The notes: generated by a model not told the origin, from the letters alone. Counted from the stretch's first letter, positions 1 to 11,993 are shown. The stretch: 64,000 nucleotides of DNA from Terana coerulea (GCA_024811115.1 JAKOGH010000700.1:1-64000), one strand, 5' to 3'. Program-made: numbers and translations.

Positions 1-658
1 CAGTACTTACCTATCACTATATTTGCGCCCAGTCCTGCATTGCCAAAGCTGCTTGTCTCTCTTGAACTCAACTAGCTTCCGGCCTGACAGGCCCGTCGAT
101 ATCATAACTGCGACGCTTATGCACTTCTGCCAGTTGCTAAACTTGAACGTCACGGTGACCCCCTCTTCTAGTTTTGATCCTCATATTTCTATTGATTATT
201 TCATGGTGCAGGGATGAAGTCATTTATTGAAGACTTGTCCCGGCTGGAGCTATACCTCGTCAGTCTACGAAGGGTTCAGTCACGAGTTTACAAACCACCC
301 GGTATACTACACCAGTAAAGTCGGGATGACTCACCGTCTGACAACAGACTTCGGGAGCGCACTACCAACTTGTCCAATTATGGGAAGTCGCGAGTCAAGT
401 GACGAGTGCAAAGCAAGACTGCCGGAGGACATGTTGCAAGCGAGAGAATCCTGATATGATGCACAGGTGATTTGCATGTATTTGAAGCCCCGCTGTGCAA
501 GTCAAAAATTCATATTACGTAGAAGCAAGAACATGCTCTGATGCCTCCATCTTCGAGTCACTTCATCTCAGTATAGAATGTGGTTTTCCCACCTCGAGCT
601 GTACTTGAGGCCTTCGTGCTGAGGAACGTCGTCGTCAGATCCCATTCCATCTCCTACC
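1..658. other. Intergenic, no gene recognised
   Basis: I see only short open frames without domain character or credible splice context. The last 100 bases presumably hold the promoter and leader of the oxygenase gene that follows. Confidence 0.5.
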
Positions 659-2147
659 ATGTCTTCAGCGCTTCAGCCCACAGCAACGTGTTCCACAGCG
701 ACTCCGGCAAAGACGGAGTCTCCGACACAAGTTCGGAAGCCAGCTTCTCCTCGCTGGCGGGAGAGGAGGTTCAGATGACCCAGAGGTCGTCGAGCAAGCA
801 CCCGATGCTAGAAGCCCTTGGCTCTGCCGTGGCTGCCAGATCTCTCACATGCTCTACCGGCGTCTTCCCTGTGACGGCAAAGGATCTTATTCTGTTCTAT
901 GGCAAGAATGAAGAGGCTACGTACGTACAAAACTCTCTTCTGAAGTCCTTTCAACTGACTCAAACTACAACTTGTTCTAGCCGCATCGACTTCTCCTCAG
1001 CCACTGAAGAACAGGTAGAGCGCGTTGCCGAAGTCTGCGACGTCGCCACCTTCAGTGTGAAGGACAAAGCCGTCTTTGATGAGACGCACCGCAAGGCTGG
1101 CAAGCTTGATACTGAGTTCTTTTCGGCCAAGTTCGACCCCGTCTGTTCTGGGTTGATCGACACTTTCCGCGATGCGATTCTTGAAGGCTAAGACACAGAG
1201 ATGTCGATCCAAGCAGAACTTTACAAGCTCAATGCCTATGGTCAGAACATTGCGATGCGCCATGCATGTCTCGTAACTCACGCTATGTCCACAGGAGCTG
1301 GTTCTTTCTTTAAGCCCCACAAGGATACGCCCCGCAGCACGAATATGATTGCGTCTCTCGTCGTCATCTACCCTACTGCTCACGTTGGTGGCTCCCTGGT
1401 ATTCCGCCACAGAGACTTCGAGTACGAGTTCGATTCTGCCACAGCAGTGGCTCAAGCCGAGGCGCCCTCCGTCGGGTTTGCTGCATTCTTCAGCGACGTT
1501 GAGCACGAAGTCACAGAGGTTACGTCCGGGTATCGCGTGACCCTCACCTACAACCTCTATCTCATGGACGCCGAGAGGCCCACAACTTTGGGTACAAAAT
1601 ACACCGGTGCCTACGAAGCTGCGTTAGATGAGGCCTTCACAAAGCTCATCTCGGACCTTACTTATCGACCAGAGGGTGGCCTCGTCGGCTTCGGCCTGCG
1701 CCACAAGTATCCGGTGAAAAGGGGATTATGGCGGCTCCATCTGAAAGGCAGTGACGCAGTGCTCAAGAAAGTGTGCAAAAGCTTGGCTTGAAGTCGAGTG
1801 TTCGGACCGTGTACGAGGTAGAAGAAGATGCGATCTTGCTGTGCTCCGGGCTCCTAGAATCGGGAGTTTCATGCTTTGAAGGAGAGTACCAGGTCTTGGA
1901 GGCATTGAGAGATCTTGACGGCAAATTCTTGCGACTGCCTGAAAACTATCAGTACTACGGACGAGACAAGTGGGAAGACGAGGTTATCGCGATAGATTGG
2001 GCGACACCTTTGGAGGCCGATAACGTGGAAGGGATTGAGTCAAGTTACATAGCCATGGGCAACGAGCCCTCGCTGGATTATGTCTACGGTACGCTTTGTA
2101 TGGTCGTGACTATCGGCACGGCCGAGTCTAGGAATTCTTCTGCTTGA
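659..2147 (+). pseudogene. 2OG-Fe(II) oxygenase, copy 1, broken
   Basis: This is a prolyl-4-hydroxylase-like 2-oxoglutarate/Fe(II) dioxygenase of a family often multicopy in agaricomycetes; the substrate is unknown. The double-stranded beta-helix core carries the iron ligands of the HKD motif (near 1318) and the His of DVEHEV (near 1498), and the 2OG-binding Arg lies in SGYRVTLTYN. Two introns are clear: 932-980 or close to it, and 1241-1294 (54 nt), whose removal gives the family signature AYGAGSFFKPHKDTP. Two lesions are visible against copy 2 (40.8-42.3 kb): an in-frame TAA at 1189-1191, exactly where the copy 2 protein reads through, and a one-base shift at the A run 1777-1780 that brings a TGA at 1789. 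The second could be a sequencing error, but the TAA is a substitution. The start is uncertain: ATG 659 opens a frame that stops just before ATG 775, and 775 is in frame with the core. Confidence 0.75.
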
Positions 2148-2305
2148 CTGGACGCGTAACAATGTAGCAGTGAAACTCACGAGTACTACGATGTAGCCCA
2201 ATGTTATGCACGTTGACCGCAGTTTAGACCGTGTCATGGAGCTGGGTGTTTCATCTGATTGTATAACTGTAGTATAGCAGCGGTAGATATCCTGCGATGA
2301 GCACC

Positions 2306-4215
2306 CTATGAGGACTCCTTGCCCCGGTTATCCTCTACCCTAGGCTCCGCTGCATCAGAGGACGCATCGTGCGGTGAGAAGGTTTTGGACTTGACATTGT
2401 ACGCGCCAGTTTTCCCGCCAGACTCCAAGTACGCCTTGAGCTTCCCGCGAAGCTCGTGGCCTTGTTCTATCATCTCGTCCATCGCCAGCTGATGCCGAGT
2501 GTCACCGACGCTGAAGCACTTGCGGATGATGGCCTCGTATACCGCCTGCGTGGGGTGCAGCTTGCGAGTCTTCATCTCCTCCAAGTAGTAGAACGCGTCC
2601 TCGTACGTCGGCTGCGTGAGGCAGAGGATGATTAGCCGCTCATACGTCCGCGCGTCCGCCTCAATCCCCGCGTCGCGCATCTCGCCAAGTAACCGGTCGC
2701 CAAGCTCGCGGTGCTGAGCCGATATACAGGCCGACAGGAGTAGGTTATACGTGTCGAGGTTGGGTGAAACCCCGAGGCTCTCGGCGGCCTTATATGTCCC
2801 CACGGCGCGTTGCATGTCCACTATGGCGACGCAGGCCTGGATGACGACATTGAATGCCGAGATGTCCACCGTTCGCCCTGCTTCACGCATCGCGTCCAGC
2901 ATGCTGTAAGCCTCATCGATAGAGTCTGCATTGCCGCTGATCGCCTCGAATATAGGGTTCGCTGTCTCTAGACTCGGCGGTACGTCGTTGTTGCGCATGA
3001 GCTCCAAGACACCGAAAGCCTCCTTGACATCGCCTTCGCGACAGAACGCCTCGATGACGGGAGCAAAGTGATGCTCGGCCCATTCGACGTTGACGCTCTG
3101 GAGGACGCGAATGACGTCCGTAGCGAGCGCGGCTAGCCCATGTCGACCACATGTATGCAGGACATTGATACAACACCCCTCGTCCGGCTTGATGTTCAAC
3201 TTCTTGACCGCTTGCTCCCAGGATTTTACAACACCTTCCGCCTGTGCACAAGTAAATTCAGAACGCGACGGTTTGTTTTCAAACGCGTGACTTACGTAGA
3301 GACGTTCAGCAGAAGCTATGAGACATCTTATCCACACTACTCCATCTAACCGCCGCACAGAGTTCCTCTCAAAAGCCTCTAATAGTTCCACCGCCAAGCG
3401 AGGAAATCCTTGATCACAGGCAAGCGTAATCACACCCTGCGCAGTCCTCAAGGTCGGGGAAAGACCCAGTTCACCCATCTCCGACAGCTTCTGTATGGCG
3501 AGCTCCAGGTGCCCTTGTCTGATCAGGTATAGAATGAGGATCTCGTAGGTGAAGTCGTTCGGTTTGATTCGATGCACTAGCATCAAGTCCCAGATTTTCC
3601 ACTGCATGTCAATGACATCGAATCGGGCAGTCTTGAAACATGGCGAGTCAACAGAAGAACACGGACAGCAAAGGATTTGATCTCACTTGTAACATTAGAT
3701 GAAAAGTACTCCTAAGCGGCATGATCCCCATGGCCAGCATGTCTTCGACCACTGCCCACGCTTCTCGCACGAGGGCGGCGTCCATGCATGCCTCCAGTAG
3801 ATGGTTATAGGTAACGAGGTCGGGCTTTATACCCTGCGCCTTCATGGTGGTGGCATACCTAAAAGCACCCAGTGCGCTTTTTTCATCACGAGACTGCCTA
3901 GTTCCAAGTTGGCACGAGCGACAGAGGTACCCTGAGTGACGGGTGCGCGGAAAGAAGGATCGCCTCGCTTCGAGTACGGAACATCTTGAGGGCCGCGAGC
4001 GCGCGGAAGAAAGCCGTCGTCAGCTCGAGGTAGTGAAGCTTGAGCAGACGCATCTCTGCGTGGTTGCGCGAAGCATGCTAGTCATAACCAGTGAACAGTC
4101 TGCCAGTGAGACCGCTTGAAGCGTACACACCTGGCACCGAGCTCTGCACCGACCGGCCGACGGCGTGGCCAAATGTAGTGGACCTCAGAGCATTGCGAGA
4201 TGTCGATGCCAGCAT
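2306..4215 (-). CDS. Mitochondrial pentatricopeptide repeat (PPR) protein
   Basis: This is a PPR protein, presumably binding organellar RNA in mitochondria. The first exon (4131-4215) encodes about 28 residues beginning MLASTSRNALRSTTFGHAV, rich in Ser, Thr and Arg and lacking acidic residues, like a matrix-targeting presequence. After an intron at 4078-4130 the protein continues with MRLLKLHYLELTTAFFRAL and then repeated 35-residue helical hairpins with the classic pattern KPDLVTYNHLLEAC, SPNLDTYNLLLSACISA and HPTQAVYEAIIRKC. I recognise at least seven to nine repeats. Further introns lie near 3648-3690 and 3244-3297, and a short one near 3870-3905 that I could not place exactly. The C-terminal 40 residues are polar and non-repeated. 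The gene is divergent from rad21, with about 285 bp between the start codons. No editing-type C-terminal domain is seen. The RNA target cannot be read from the sequence. Confidence 0.85.
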
Positions 4216-4500
4216 TACCAGCAGTTTTGGAGACAGGGTCGAGCGGACGAACTGTCAGCGGTGTAGAGCAGGTCGAAAGAGTTCGGACGTTGCTCGCACG
4301 CGGAGGAATTGGGCAGTGACGTGACAGGCCTGTGATGGGTGTTCCGTCGCTGTGACTGTGCCTTGTTCCGAGGCAAAGCTGTCACGTCGCGGCCGCGGCG
4401 GGTCACATCACGCTCCTTCACGAACTACCACGACGCGGCCGACGCGATACCCCTGAATTCCCGATTTCTTGAATATCTTGATACTGGACAGTCTAATCTC
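4216..4500. promoter_or_regulatory. Shared promoter region of PPR gene and rad21
   Basis: This 285-bp gap separates two divergent start codons, so it must hold both promoters and leaders. It contains a GC-rich patch (about 4380-4445) with a NotI-like GCGGCCGC and two GACGCG motifs that resemble the core of MluI cell-cycle boxes. The latter would suit rad21, but the match is only a core and is inference. Confidence 0.4.
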
Positions 4501-6803
4501 ATGGTATGTTCAATATTTATCGAAATATTCCCAACCTGACGGCCTCCAGTTTTACTCCGAAGCAATATTGTCCCGCAGGGGACCCCTGGCGAAAGTATGG
4601 CTCGCGGCGCATATGGAGCGGAAGCTATCCAAAACACAGACCTTACAAACTGATATTGAGCAGTCGGTTGGTGAGTAACTAGTCTCTCGACAGTTCCGCC
4701 TCGAGATTAACACGTGTCTAGACGCCATTATGGGCCAGGAGGTCGAGATCATGGCTCTCCGACTAAGTGGTCAATTGCTCTTGGGTGTCGTCCGAATCTA
4801 TAGTCGCAAAGCCAAGTATCTGCTTGACGACTGCAATGAAGCTCTGCTTAAGATCAAGATGGCGTTCCGACCTGGCGTTGTAGACATGACGGAGGACCAG
4901 CTCGCTGTGAATCGCAATGCAATCACACTGCAGGGAAACAATCTTGACCTAGATGCACTGCTTCCAGATATCAATTGGTGCGTGGTAGGCCTTCCTATCT
5001 TCCTTGTAGGTAATAACCATGTTCGTGTAGGGATATAGATTTCGAAGAAAGGCCCATTCAGCTTGGTGGACAGCACATAGCCCGAACGGCAGACATCACG
5101 CTTGCCGCTGCGGACGACTTTCAATTTGACTTCGATGTACCAGGTTTCGATGACCTCAATCCCCCCGACATTGGTTCTCAAGATTTTGAGGAGCTCGACT
5201 TGCAACTTGACTTCGGCGATGGGCTTGTGAGCGTCAGAGGAGAATCGGTGGTTAGGCAATCAGAGGCGGATGAAAGTATGGATGTCGAATACGGGCGTGA
5301 TGCTGCTCCTCCGCGACGCCTCAGAGAATCGCTCGACTCGCATTTGCTTGGCCGACGGGACGACGAAATGGACCTGGACGTACTTTCGCACCAGAGTCGG
5401 GAGCCATCGGAGCACCCGTTCAGGCCAGAAATGGATCTTGATCTTGGACTGGGCGGTGAGGAGATTGACTTAGGCATCAGTTTTGATGGTCTTCCAGCAG
5501 AGAACGAGCCATTGCCGCCATTGACACCATCCCGTGCATGTGAGTAGGGGTATGGATGTACGTCGACGACTCGACTAATAAATGCATCTTCAGCATCTCC
5601 ACTTACGGAGCCACCGCGGACGCCTCCACCTGAGCTCGACGTCGCACCTGAAGCAGACCGCCAAGAAGCTAAAGGCAGACGGAAACCGAAGGAGAAGAAG
5701 CAAATCATCGACTCCGTCACCGAGCTTGCCAACGGTCCTGGTGCTCGCATCGGTCGTCGTGGTGCTGGCGTTGGCTCACAGCCCGTCGATGTTAGCGGCA
5801 TTGTCACCGAACACCCCTTCCTTCCCCGTTCGCCCCTGGTTATGCGTCTGCTTGAGATTCGGGAAGACCCCATCTCACATTTCCTGCCGACCAAAAGCAC
5901 GCCGAACGGCACATTCTTTGCGCGGCGCCTCCGGGCATGGCGCCAGAATTGCAGGAGCTCTTTATGCGCCCACTTCAAGCCCTGTCGGGGCCCAAGCGCA
6001 GGACGACTCCAGGTAGAGAGCCGCCGAGCAAGAAGCAGCGTCGGGAGGGCAGCGTGCCTGCCGAAGAAGAGGACGTCGAGGCCGGCCGCCGCGAAGCGAG
6101 CGTTGCTCGCAGCATCATGGGCAGTGACATTCTCGGCGGGCGGGCGAGCGTCGGCCCTGGGCTCGACTTCGGTGACCAAAGCGGGATGCAGCAGGAGGAC
6201 TTCCAGATGGACATCCCCGAGTTTGAGCCCGTCGCAGAGGAGCGTGCGCGCAGCAAATCGGTGCTGTCCGAGCTGAGTCGGCTGTCAACGCCTGCGCCGG
6301 AGAACGCGGCGTTCGACGAGGGCATGGAGAGCTTTGCGGATGCCGCTTGCCCAATCGCGTCATTCGACGACCGATCACAGGGGTCGCAAGAGCAGGCGGA
6401 GCGCGCGGAGGACGGCAAGGGTTATAGCAAGAACACGGTCAAGGCACTGCGCATTTTGCGCGCGGACCTGCGGCCGGCGCCCGAGCAGGAGGATGCGAAG
6501 ACGATGAGCTTCAAGGCGATGTCACAGAAGGCGTCGCGGCGCGCGGCGGCGTCGTTCTTCTTCGAGCTGCTCGTGCTGGGCACGCGCGACTGTGTACAGC
6601 TGGAGCAGCGGAAGCCGTACGCGAACATCGAGATCCAGGCGAAAGAGAAGCTGTGGGACCGTCAGCGGCACAACAGCGTCGCGCCGTCCGTGTCGAGCGC
6701 GCTCCCCGGCGTGGAGTCACAACAGCAGCGCGAGGAATCGCTTACGCCGCGTCGCGGACGGTCTGTCGCGGCGTCGTCCATTGGGTCTGCCCTCGGTCTG
6801 TGA
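4501..6803 (+). CDS. rad21: Cohesin kleisin subunit Rad21/Scc1
   Basis: This alpha-kleisin closes the cohesin ring around sister chromatids by bridging Smc3 (N-terminus) and Smc1 (C-terminus) and is cut by separase at anaphase. The N-terminal kleisin domain reads FYSEAILSRRGPLAKVWLAA followed by ERKLSKTQ. The C-terminal winged helix reads MSQKASRRAAASFFFELL and LGTRDCVQLEQ. Exons as read: 4501-4503, 4550-4670, 4722-4977, 5031-5539 and 5594-6803. The first exon is just the ATG, followed directly by GTATGT, which forces this start. The middle is acidic and disordered with conserved blocks LVMRLLEIREDPISHFLPTK and APELQELFMRP. Between these blocks the frame slips by one base near 5920-5925 (TTTGCGCGG where TTTGGCGCGG would keep frame); no splice sites are present, so I suspect a consensus error. 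Rad21 is preferred over meiotic Rec8 because of the strong match at both ends, but Rec8 is not excluded. Confidence 0.9.
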
Positions 6804-7237
6804 ATTGTTTAATCTATATATTCTTGATTTATGACAGTTAGAGCAAGACCTTCCGTGATAATGACTGTTGTCGTTCCCATCCCGCATCGCTCTCCTTAGC
6901 ACTCCACCGTTTTCTTTCCTGGCACCTTGATTTACTATCCGCTGCCGACATGTACCTCCACACTTGTATACCAACCATCCCGTGATAGTGTATGTATTCT
7001 GCTTCACGGCCCTTTTCTCGGCGTCTACACTAAGTCGCCGTGATGCTATAAGAGCAGAACCGTAATCGGGCACGCCGCTTTCGCCTCGCTATGAATTTAT
7101 AGGTACTACCGGTCGTTTCTTTACCGGCGCCGGCGCAAATCCTAAGATGAATGATTCATCATTCATGCACGCTCGTTGGGAACGCTAACATACGATTATA
7201 GATAGTCCTTTGTTCTCTCTGGCGTATATAAAGTCCA
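6804..7237. other. Convergent 3' flanks of rad21 and acidic family copy 1
   Basis: No gene is seen. The right part (about 7100-7237) is alignable with the 3' flank of acidic family copy 2 (about 10085-10220), including a shared stretch around CTTTGTTCTCTC, so it belongs to the duplicated unit. Confidence 0.5.
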
Positions 7238-8867
7238 TCAATACCGACGGGCCTTTCTCCAGGTGACCGGCTTGTCGTCGTCGTCATCTCTCTGTCGCTT
7301 CGCCGGGGAGGTACTCCTTTCGGCGTTACTGCCACTTTCAGCTTCCTCCCCGTCGTCGGACTTGCTGTCGATCGCTGTCGGCGAGTCGCCTCGGGCCTCC
7401 TTTCGCCCGAGCTCTCTACGGCGCTCCTCCTCCAATTCCCGCCGCGTACGCACGGTAGCCGACGCTTGAAGAATGGACATCGCCATCCCATCGCCGAAGC
7501 TCACCCTTCCCACCGACAGATGCAACGCCACTGGCCGGCGCGGTAAGGGTGCCATGGGTTGCACACGCCGCCGCGGCCGCACAGTGGAGCATGAAGCTGC
7601 TGGTGCGCTGTTGGTATTTATGTCTGCTTTGTTTTGAGACACAGCATACATGAATATCGATGATCCGACGTGCTGCGTTGAAGGTGTATTCTCTCCTTGC
7701 CGAGCCAGCTTGGACGAAGACCTGGTGAGAACCAGTACGCCCCGCCTTTGTGTTGACACTGTACTTATCATGAGTTATAGCTCTTCTGACCGCACGACAA
7801 TCTACGACGTACCGAACGTATCATTTTCGCTCCCTTCAAGGTGATAACTCTGTACGTCGTCGACTTCTCCAGTCCTTGGCCCCTCACCGTGCTCGTTGCT
7901 TCTCCGGTACCGCCTTCATGGACCGCAACAAACTTGGTTGTGCATGATAACCACTCACGTACCTAACATTCCCTACAACATCCCGGCGTCGGAATGGCGT
8001 ATATGCGTGCGCGCTCGTGGGCTGCAGCTGGTAAGTATTGGCGTCGATGTCATATGAACAACACAAGAATACTTACATCCGCCTCTAGCACACGACCATG
8101 CGCAACCCCACGTTGGAGATCGTTCGCGCCCGCGTAAGGATGGCGTCGTCTTCACGTACGGACGTGGGCTCGGCTGTGGGCTCGTCCCTATGTTCAGATT
8201 CGGCTTCTTCATCATCGTGTGTGGCCTCATCCACGGTTTCCTCGACGTCGCCGATAGTGGCCCCCACTCTGTCTTCATCGTCGTGGTAAATCACGGATCC
8301 ATTCAATTACTGCGATTGGTAAGCGTCAACGCTTATGTGACAGAATTAACGAAAGAAATGCTTACGCGCATTCGGGACAGATAGATGCGCTCGGCTCTAG
8401 GCTGGAGAACCTTCGACCGCCATCATGGAATCCGGGGTGAATGCGCGACCTCGAATTCTGTTCATTCACGCTGGTCTGGCTGTCGACGTCATCAGCAGAA
8501 CCCTGCGTAACCCCGGTGTCGTTGTCATCGGAATTAGGATCCCTACCAGCGCTGTCGTCGCGGGTGGTGAGGTAGTCCTCAACAGTCGACGCCGACTCTG
8601 CGTCGTCTTCATGTGGCGTCCTAGCCCTGACATTTGCCAAACAGTCGCATCTCACTGGAAAGAGGGGTATCGCGACTGAGGGATGCTGTGTTGCATCCGT
8701 CTGTTGCGATACCCCTCTTTACCGGACCAAACCGGACCGTGGTCATACTACGGATGCTGAGATCGTGGAGGCGAGACCTATAGTAGGAGCGACGTACGGG
8801 ACGGGCGTACCTTTAGCTGCAGCTTGTCTTGGTCTACGGTGGCGTCCACACGATCCTGCACGGTCAT
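7238..8867 (-). CDS. Unrecognised acidic protein family, copy 1
   Basis: I do not recognise this protein. It is one of three homologous minus-strand genes in the window (also 10221-11993 and 37800-39529). A very short first exon encodes MTVQDRVDATVDQDKLQLK, followed by small exons rich in Asp and Glu (for example DDEDRVGATIGDVEETVDE), a short conserved segment with PFRRRDVVGNVRYV, and a C-terminal exon (7238-7771) that is Ser/Pro/Arg-rich, has a charged helical stretch RRELEEERRRELGRKE, and ends with RQRDDDDDKPVTWRKARRY. Comparison with copy 2 suggests a one-base frame slip near 8120-8135, after which the acidic exon of copy 1 regains homology to copy 2. The predicted protein is highly charged and probably disordered, with nuclear-type basic clusters; a chromatin or nuclear role would be a guess. 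Exon boundaries are approximate. Confidence 0.55.
8659..8720. repeat. Nested inverted repeat, 15-bp perfect arms
   Basis: AAAGAGGGGTATCGC (8659-8673) and GCGATACCCCTCTTT (8706-8720) are exact inverse complements. The loop contains a second pair, GGATGC (8681-8686) and GCATCC (8693-8698). It lies in the 5' part of acidic family copy 1. Copy 2 has a version of the left arm (around 11828-11850) but no right arm, so the hairpin appears specific to copy 1. Confidence 0.85.
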
Positions 8868-10220
8868 TCTTGCAATTAAGATAGTGTTATTATCTTTCAG
8901 GGAGAGAGTTTGGGCGTTTTCGTCAATAGCGGGTGACAGGCCGGTGCAGAGGATGTGATGGTTGGGGTAAGGAAAGACATGGTCTGAGTACTATCTTGCT
9001 CTGTCTACAGGCTCTCTGCTACAATATAACCTATGCGTCTACACTGTCTCACTTGTGCTATGTTTATTTATAGCATTCTTCATTGGCAGGAATTTCCTCG
9101 CGTCTCGAGTCTGTTAGAAGATCGCATATGAATCTCATACGTACATATGGCTGTGCGGTACTTATCCCTTATCCCGAGGACCACAAAACGTCCACGCCCT
9201 GAGGACGAGCACAAGAATTGTGCTCGTCTTCAGGACGTGGACGCACCTTGTATGTATCGGGGAGATCTAGAGTCGGAGGGCAACTTAAGTGCAACGCAGG
9301 CCTAGGTAGGATGTTACACAGCGAGGTGCAGGATTCAAGCAGCCAACCACTGGTGGACGTACGCCACACTGGGCTGAGGCCAGTAACCAGCACCAGCATG
9401 GTAATCGCAACACCAAGCGGCCAGGTCTTGTCGTCACCGCACCTCAAGTACTGTCAACAGCGCCTACCACTTACCGTGCATCACGATTGCAAGGGAAGAG
9501 AAGGAGAGAGTCGAAGGGCCTGGAGGTGCACGGGGTGCTAGAAGGACTCGGGCAAAGGAAGTCCATGGACACACTGGCCGCTCTCGAAACCAACCACCTA
9601 CGGCGGGTACACAAGGTCATGGAGGTCAGCAGGCACCAAGGCCCAAGGCGCATCCACGCCACCACTGGCACTTGTCTTGGTTGGTGGACCCATGAACGTA
9701 GGTGGCCGGGGAGGCGGCGAGGTGCTACCCACCGAGGCACAGCGCCGACGAGTCCTTCCACCGCACACCTGACAGGCCCGGGGAAGGGGTCGAAGTGAAG
9801 GAGAGGAGGCAGGCTGGTGACGAGAGGGGGCGAGGAGAGCAGGCTATTTATATGTTTCTGTGGCTGGCAGTCCGTTTACTGACAATCAACGGGGTCACGC
9901 CGCGGGCACTCTTCACGTTCTGAACCATCTCACCTGCCTAATTCGGCCGACGCAGTGCTCCCGAGGGCCGACGCCCAACAGATTTGCCGCCGGCAAGCCG
10001 CCGCTTGGACACTGGCCCTGAGAACCTTGCACATCTCATTCTACGTGTTTTATCTTTCGCCTTGCCCTGAATTCAAATCTTATGAGTACAATCGGCCATT
10101 TCTTGGCCGGTACCGGCAAAACCCCAGGTGAAAGATTCATTATTCGATTCAGAGTCTACTCAGTGGACACGCTAAAATATAATTATAGGCAGTTCTTTGT
10201 TCTCTCCCGTATAAAGTCTC
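8868..10220. other. Spacer between acidic family copies 1 and 2
   Basis: The first part is the leader of copy 1, which resembles the leaders of copies 2 and 3 (CCTTACCCCAACCATCAC near 8965 on the minus strand). The rest holds a large palindrome (9189-9243) and a GC-rich stretch (about 9470-9800) open on both strands but without recognisable protein character. Part of that stretch resembles sequence near 63.9 kb. I call no gene here. Confidence 0.45.
9189..9243. repeat. 55-bp near-perfect palindrome
   Basis: Two 26-bp arms (9189-9214 and 9218-9243) are inverse complements at 24 of 26 positions and are separated by only 3 bp (GAA). The arms contain GAGGACGAGCACAA and its complement. It is not within any gene I can support. 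It could be a foldback element, a footprint of inverted duplication, or a hairpin in a transcript. Confidence 0.9.
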
Positions 10221-11993
10221 TCAGTGCCGACGGGCCTTCCTACAGGCAACTGGCTCGTCGTCATCGTCATCTCTCCTTCGCTTCACGGGCGAACGCTGTC
10301 TGCAAGCGCCACGATTGCTCTCACCTTCTCCGTGGTCGGACTCGTCGTCAACGATGGGCCCACCACTCGTCTTCTTCCGCTCGAGCTCCCTACGCTCATC
10401 CAATTCGCGGCGCGCGCGTTCAGCAGTCGACGCTTGAGCAAGGGCATTCTCGTCCCATCGTCGAGGATCACCCATCCCGCCGATGGATGCAATGCCACTG
10501 GCCAGGTCGGCCTGTGCGGCGGAGACGCCTTGGGTTGCAGCGGCGTGGAGCATGGCACCTCTGGCACTCCGTTGGTATTGTCGTATTCTTCGTTTCCGGA
10601 CGCAGCATATGACAATATCGATGAGTCTCGATGCTGCGTAGATGGCCTTATAATATTCCCTGTTGGCTGAGTTGGTCTGGGCAAAGATTCAGATGTAGTG
10701 AGCACTGGTGCGCCCTATCTTCTATGCGTTGTTACTGCACTTATGATGAGTTATAGCCCTATGCAACTACATGATAATCTACGGCGTACCATTATTCACG
10801 CTCCCTTCAAAATAAGACCTCATGTGCTCCACAGAACTCGGGTGGTCGTCGACTTCCTCGGTCCTTGGTCCCTCATCGCGATATTCGCTTCTCCTGTGCC
10901 GGATTTACGGGTTGTTAATAAACTTGGGTGTGGGTGATGACCCTTCGCGTACCTAACATCCCCCACAGTGTCCCAGCGTACGAATGCAAGGCGTGCGTTC
11001 GCGTTCACAGGCTGCAATTTGTAAGCATTAAGATTTATATTCAATGAACAACACAGAGATGCTTACCTCTGCCTCCGGCAGATAGCTGCGCACAACCCCA
11101 CACTGGAGACCATTCGCCCATGTAGGGATACTGTTGTCTTTATTTACAAACGCGGCTTCGGCCTCGGCCGTAGGCTTGTCCCTATCTTCTGGTTCAGCTT
11201 CATCATCACCGCCATATGTGGCCGCATTTCTGGCTTCGTCGACGTCGTCACTCGTGGCTCCGACCTGATCTTCATCGTCGTCGTGGATCATACATCCATC
11301 CAAATGCTGTGGTCGGTAGGTGTCAATCCTTACATGATACAGTTCACGAAAGAGATGCTCACATCCACCTGGGACAGATACATGTGCTCCGCCCCAGGTT
11401 GGAAAACCTTCGGCCGCACAAGGAGGGTGTCCTCCTCCTCTGACAATTTCTCGTCCCCAGGTGCGGCATCATCTTCGTTTGGGGAGTCGTCTGCGTCCTC
11501 ATCGTTGGTCGAAGCCTCGTTGTCAGCTTCATCGCCGTCATCACTCGTGGCCTCGATCCGGTCTTCGTCGCAGCCATGATGGACTTCATGGTCGACTCGC
11601 GATACATAACTCTGGTCATCCACGATGGGCTCGATGTCGACCTCATCAACGACCTCATCGACCTCGTCGGCAGATCCCTGCGTAGCTTTGGCTTCGTCGT
11701 AACCGGATGCAAGGTCCTCGTCCCCGTTGGAGGTGGTGAGGCAATCTTCGGCAGTCGGCGCAGAGTGGGTGTCGTCTTCATGCGGTACACTGGCGCCAAC
11801 ATACACTAGAAAGTCGCTATATCTGTAGGGAACTAGAGGTATTGCGACTGAGGGATGATGAGACCTCGGTTCCAAGGGATTGTACTGGATTTGCTGATGT
11901 CAATGTCTATAGGGGGAACAGCATAAAAGAGGAACGCACCTGTGGCCGCAACGGGCCTTGGACACTGGCGTTCACGCGATCTTTCACGGTCAT
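10221..11993 (-). CDS. Unrecognised acidic protein family, copy 2
   Basis: This is the closest relative of copy 1 and shares its exon plan, 5' leader and 3' flank. The first exon encodes MTVKDRVNASVQGPLRPQ. Two long acidic exons follow; the first includes DRIEATSDDGDEADNEAS and the second DQVGATSDDVDEARNAAT, so the acidic module itself looks duplicated inside the gene. The introns after the acidic exons both begin GTRAGCATCTCT and are alike. Then come FVRWDTVGDVRYAK and a C-terminal exon ending KRRRDDDDDEPVACRKARRH. A one-base deletion near 10440-10446, relative to copy 1 (ATGCCCTTGCTC against ATGTCCATTCTTC), splits the C-terminal exon into two frames (10283-10705 and 10221-10553). It is either damaged or a consensus error. 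Function unknown. Confidence 0.55.

Noticed and set aside
5178..6179. 333-codon frame on minus
   Set aside because: Antisense to rad21, Ser/Arg-rich shadow composition, no domain.
7238..11993. Mating-type (homeodomain) locus because of paired fast-evolving genes
   Set aside because: The two genes are in the same orientation, lack any WFxNxR homeodomain motif, and no usual flanking markers were recognised.
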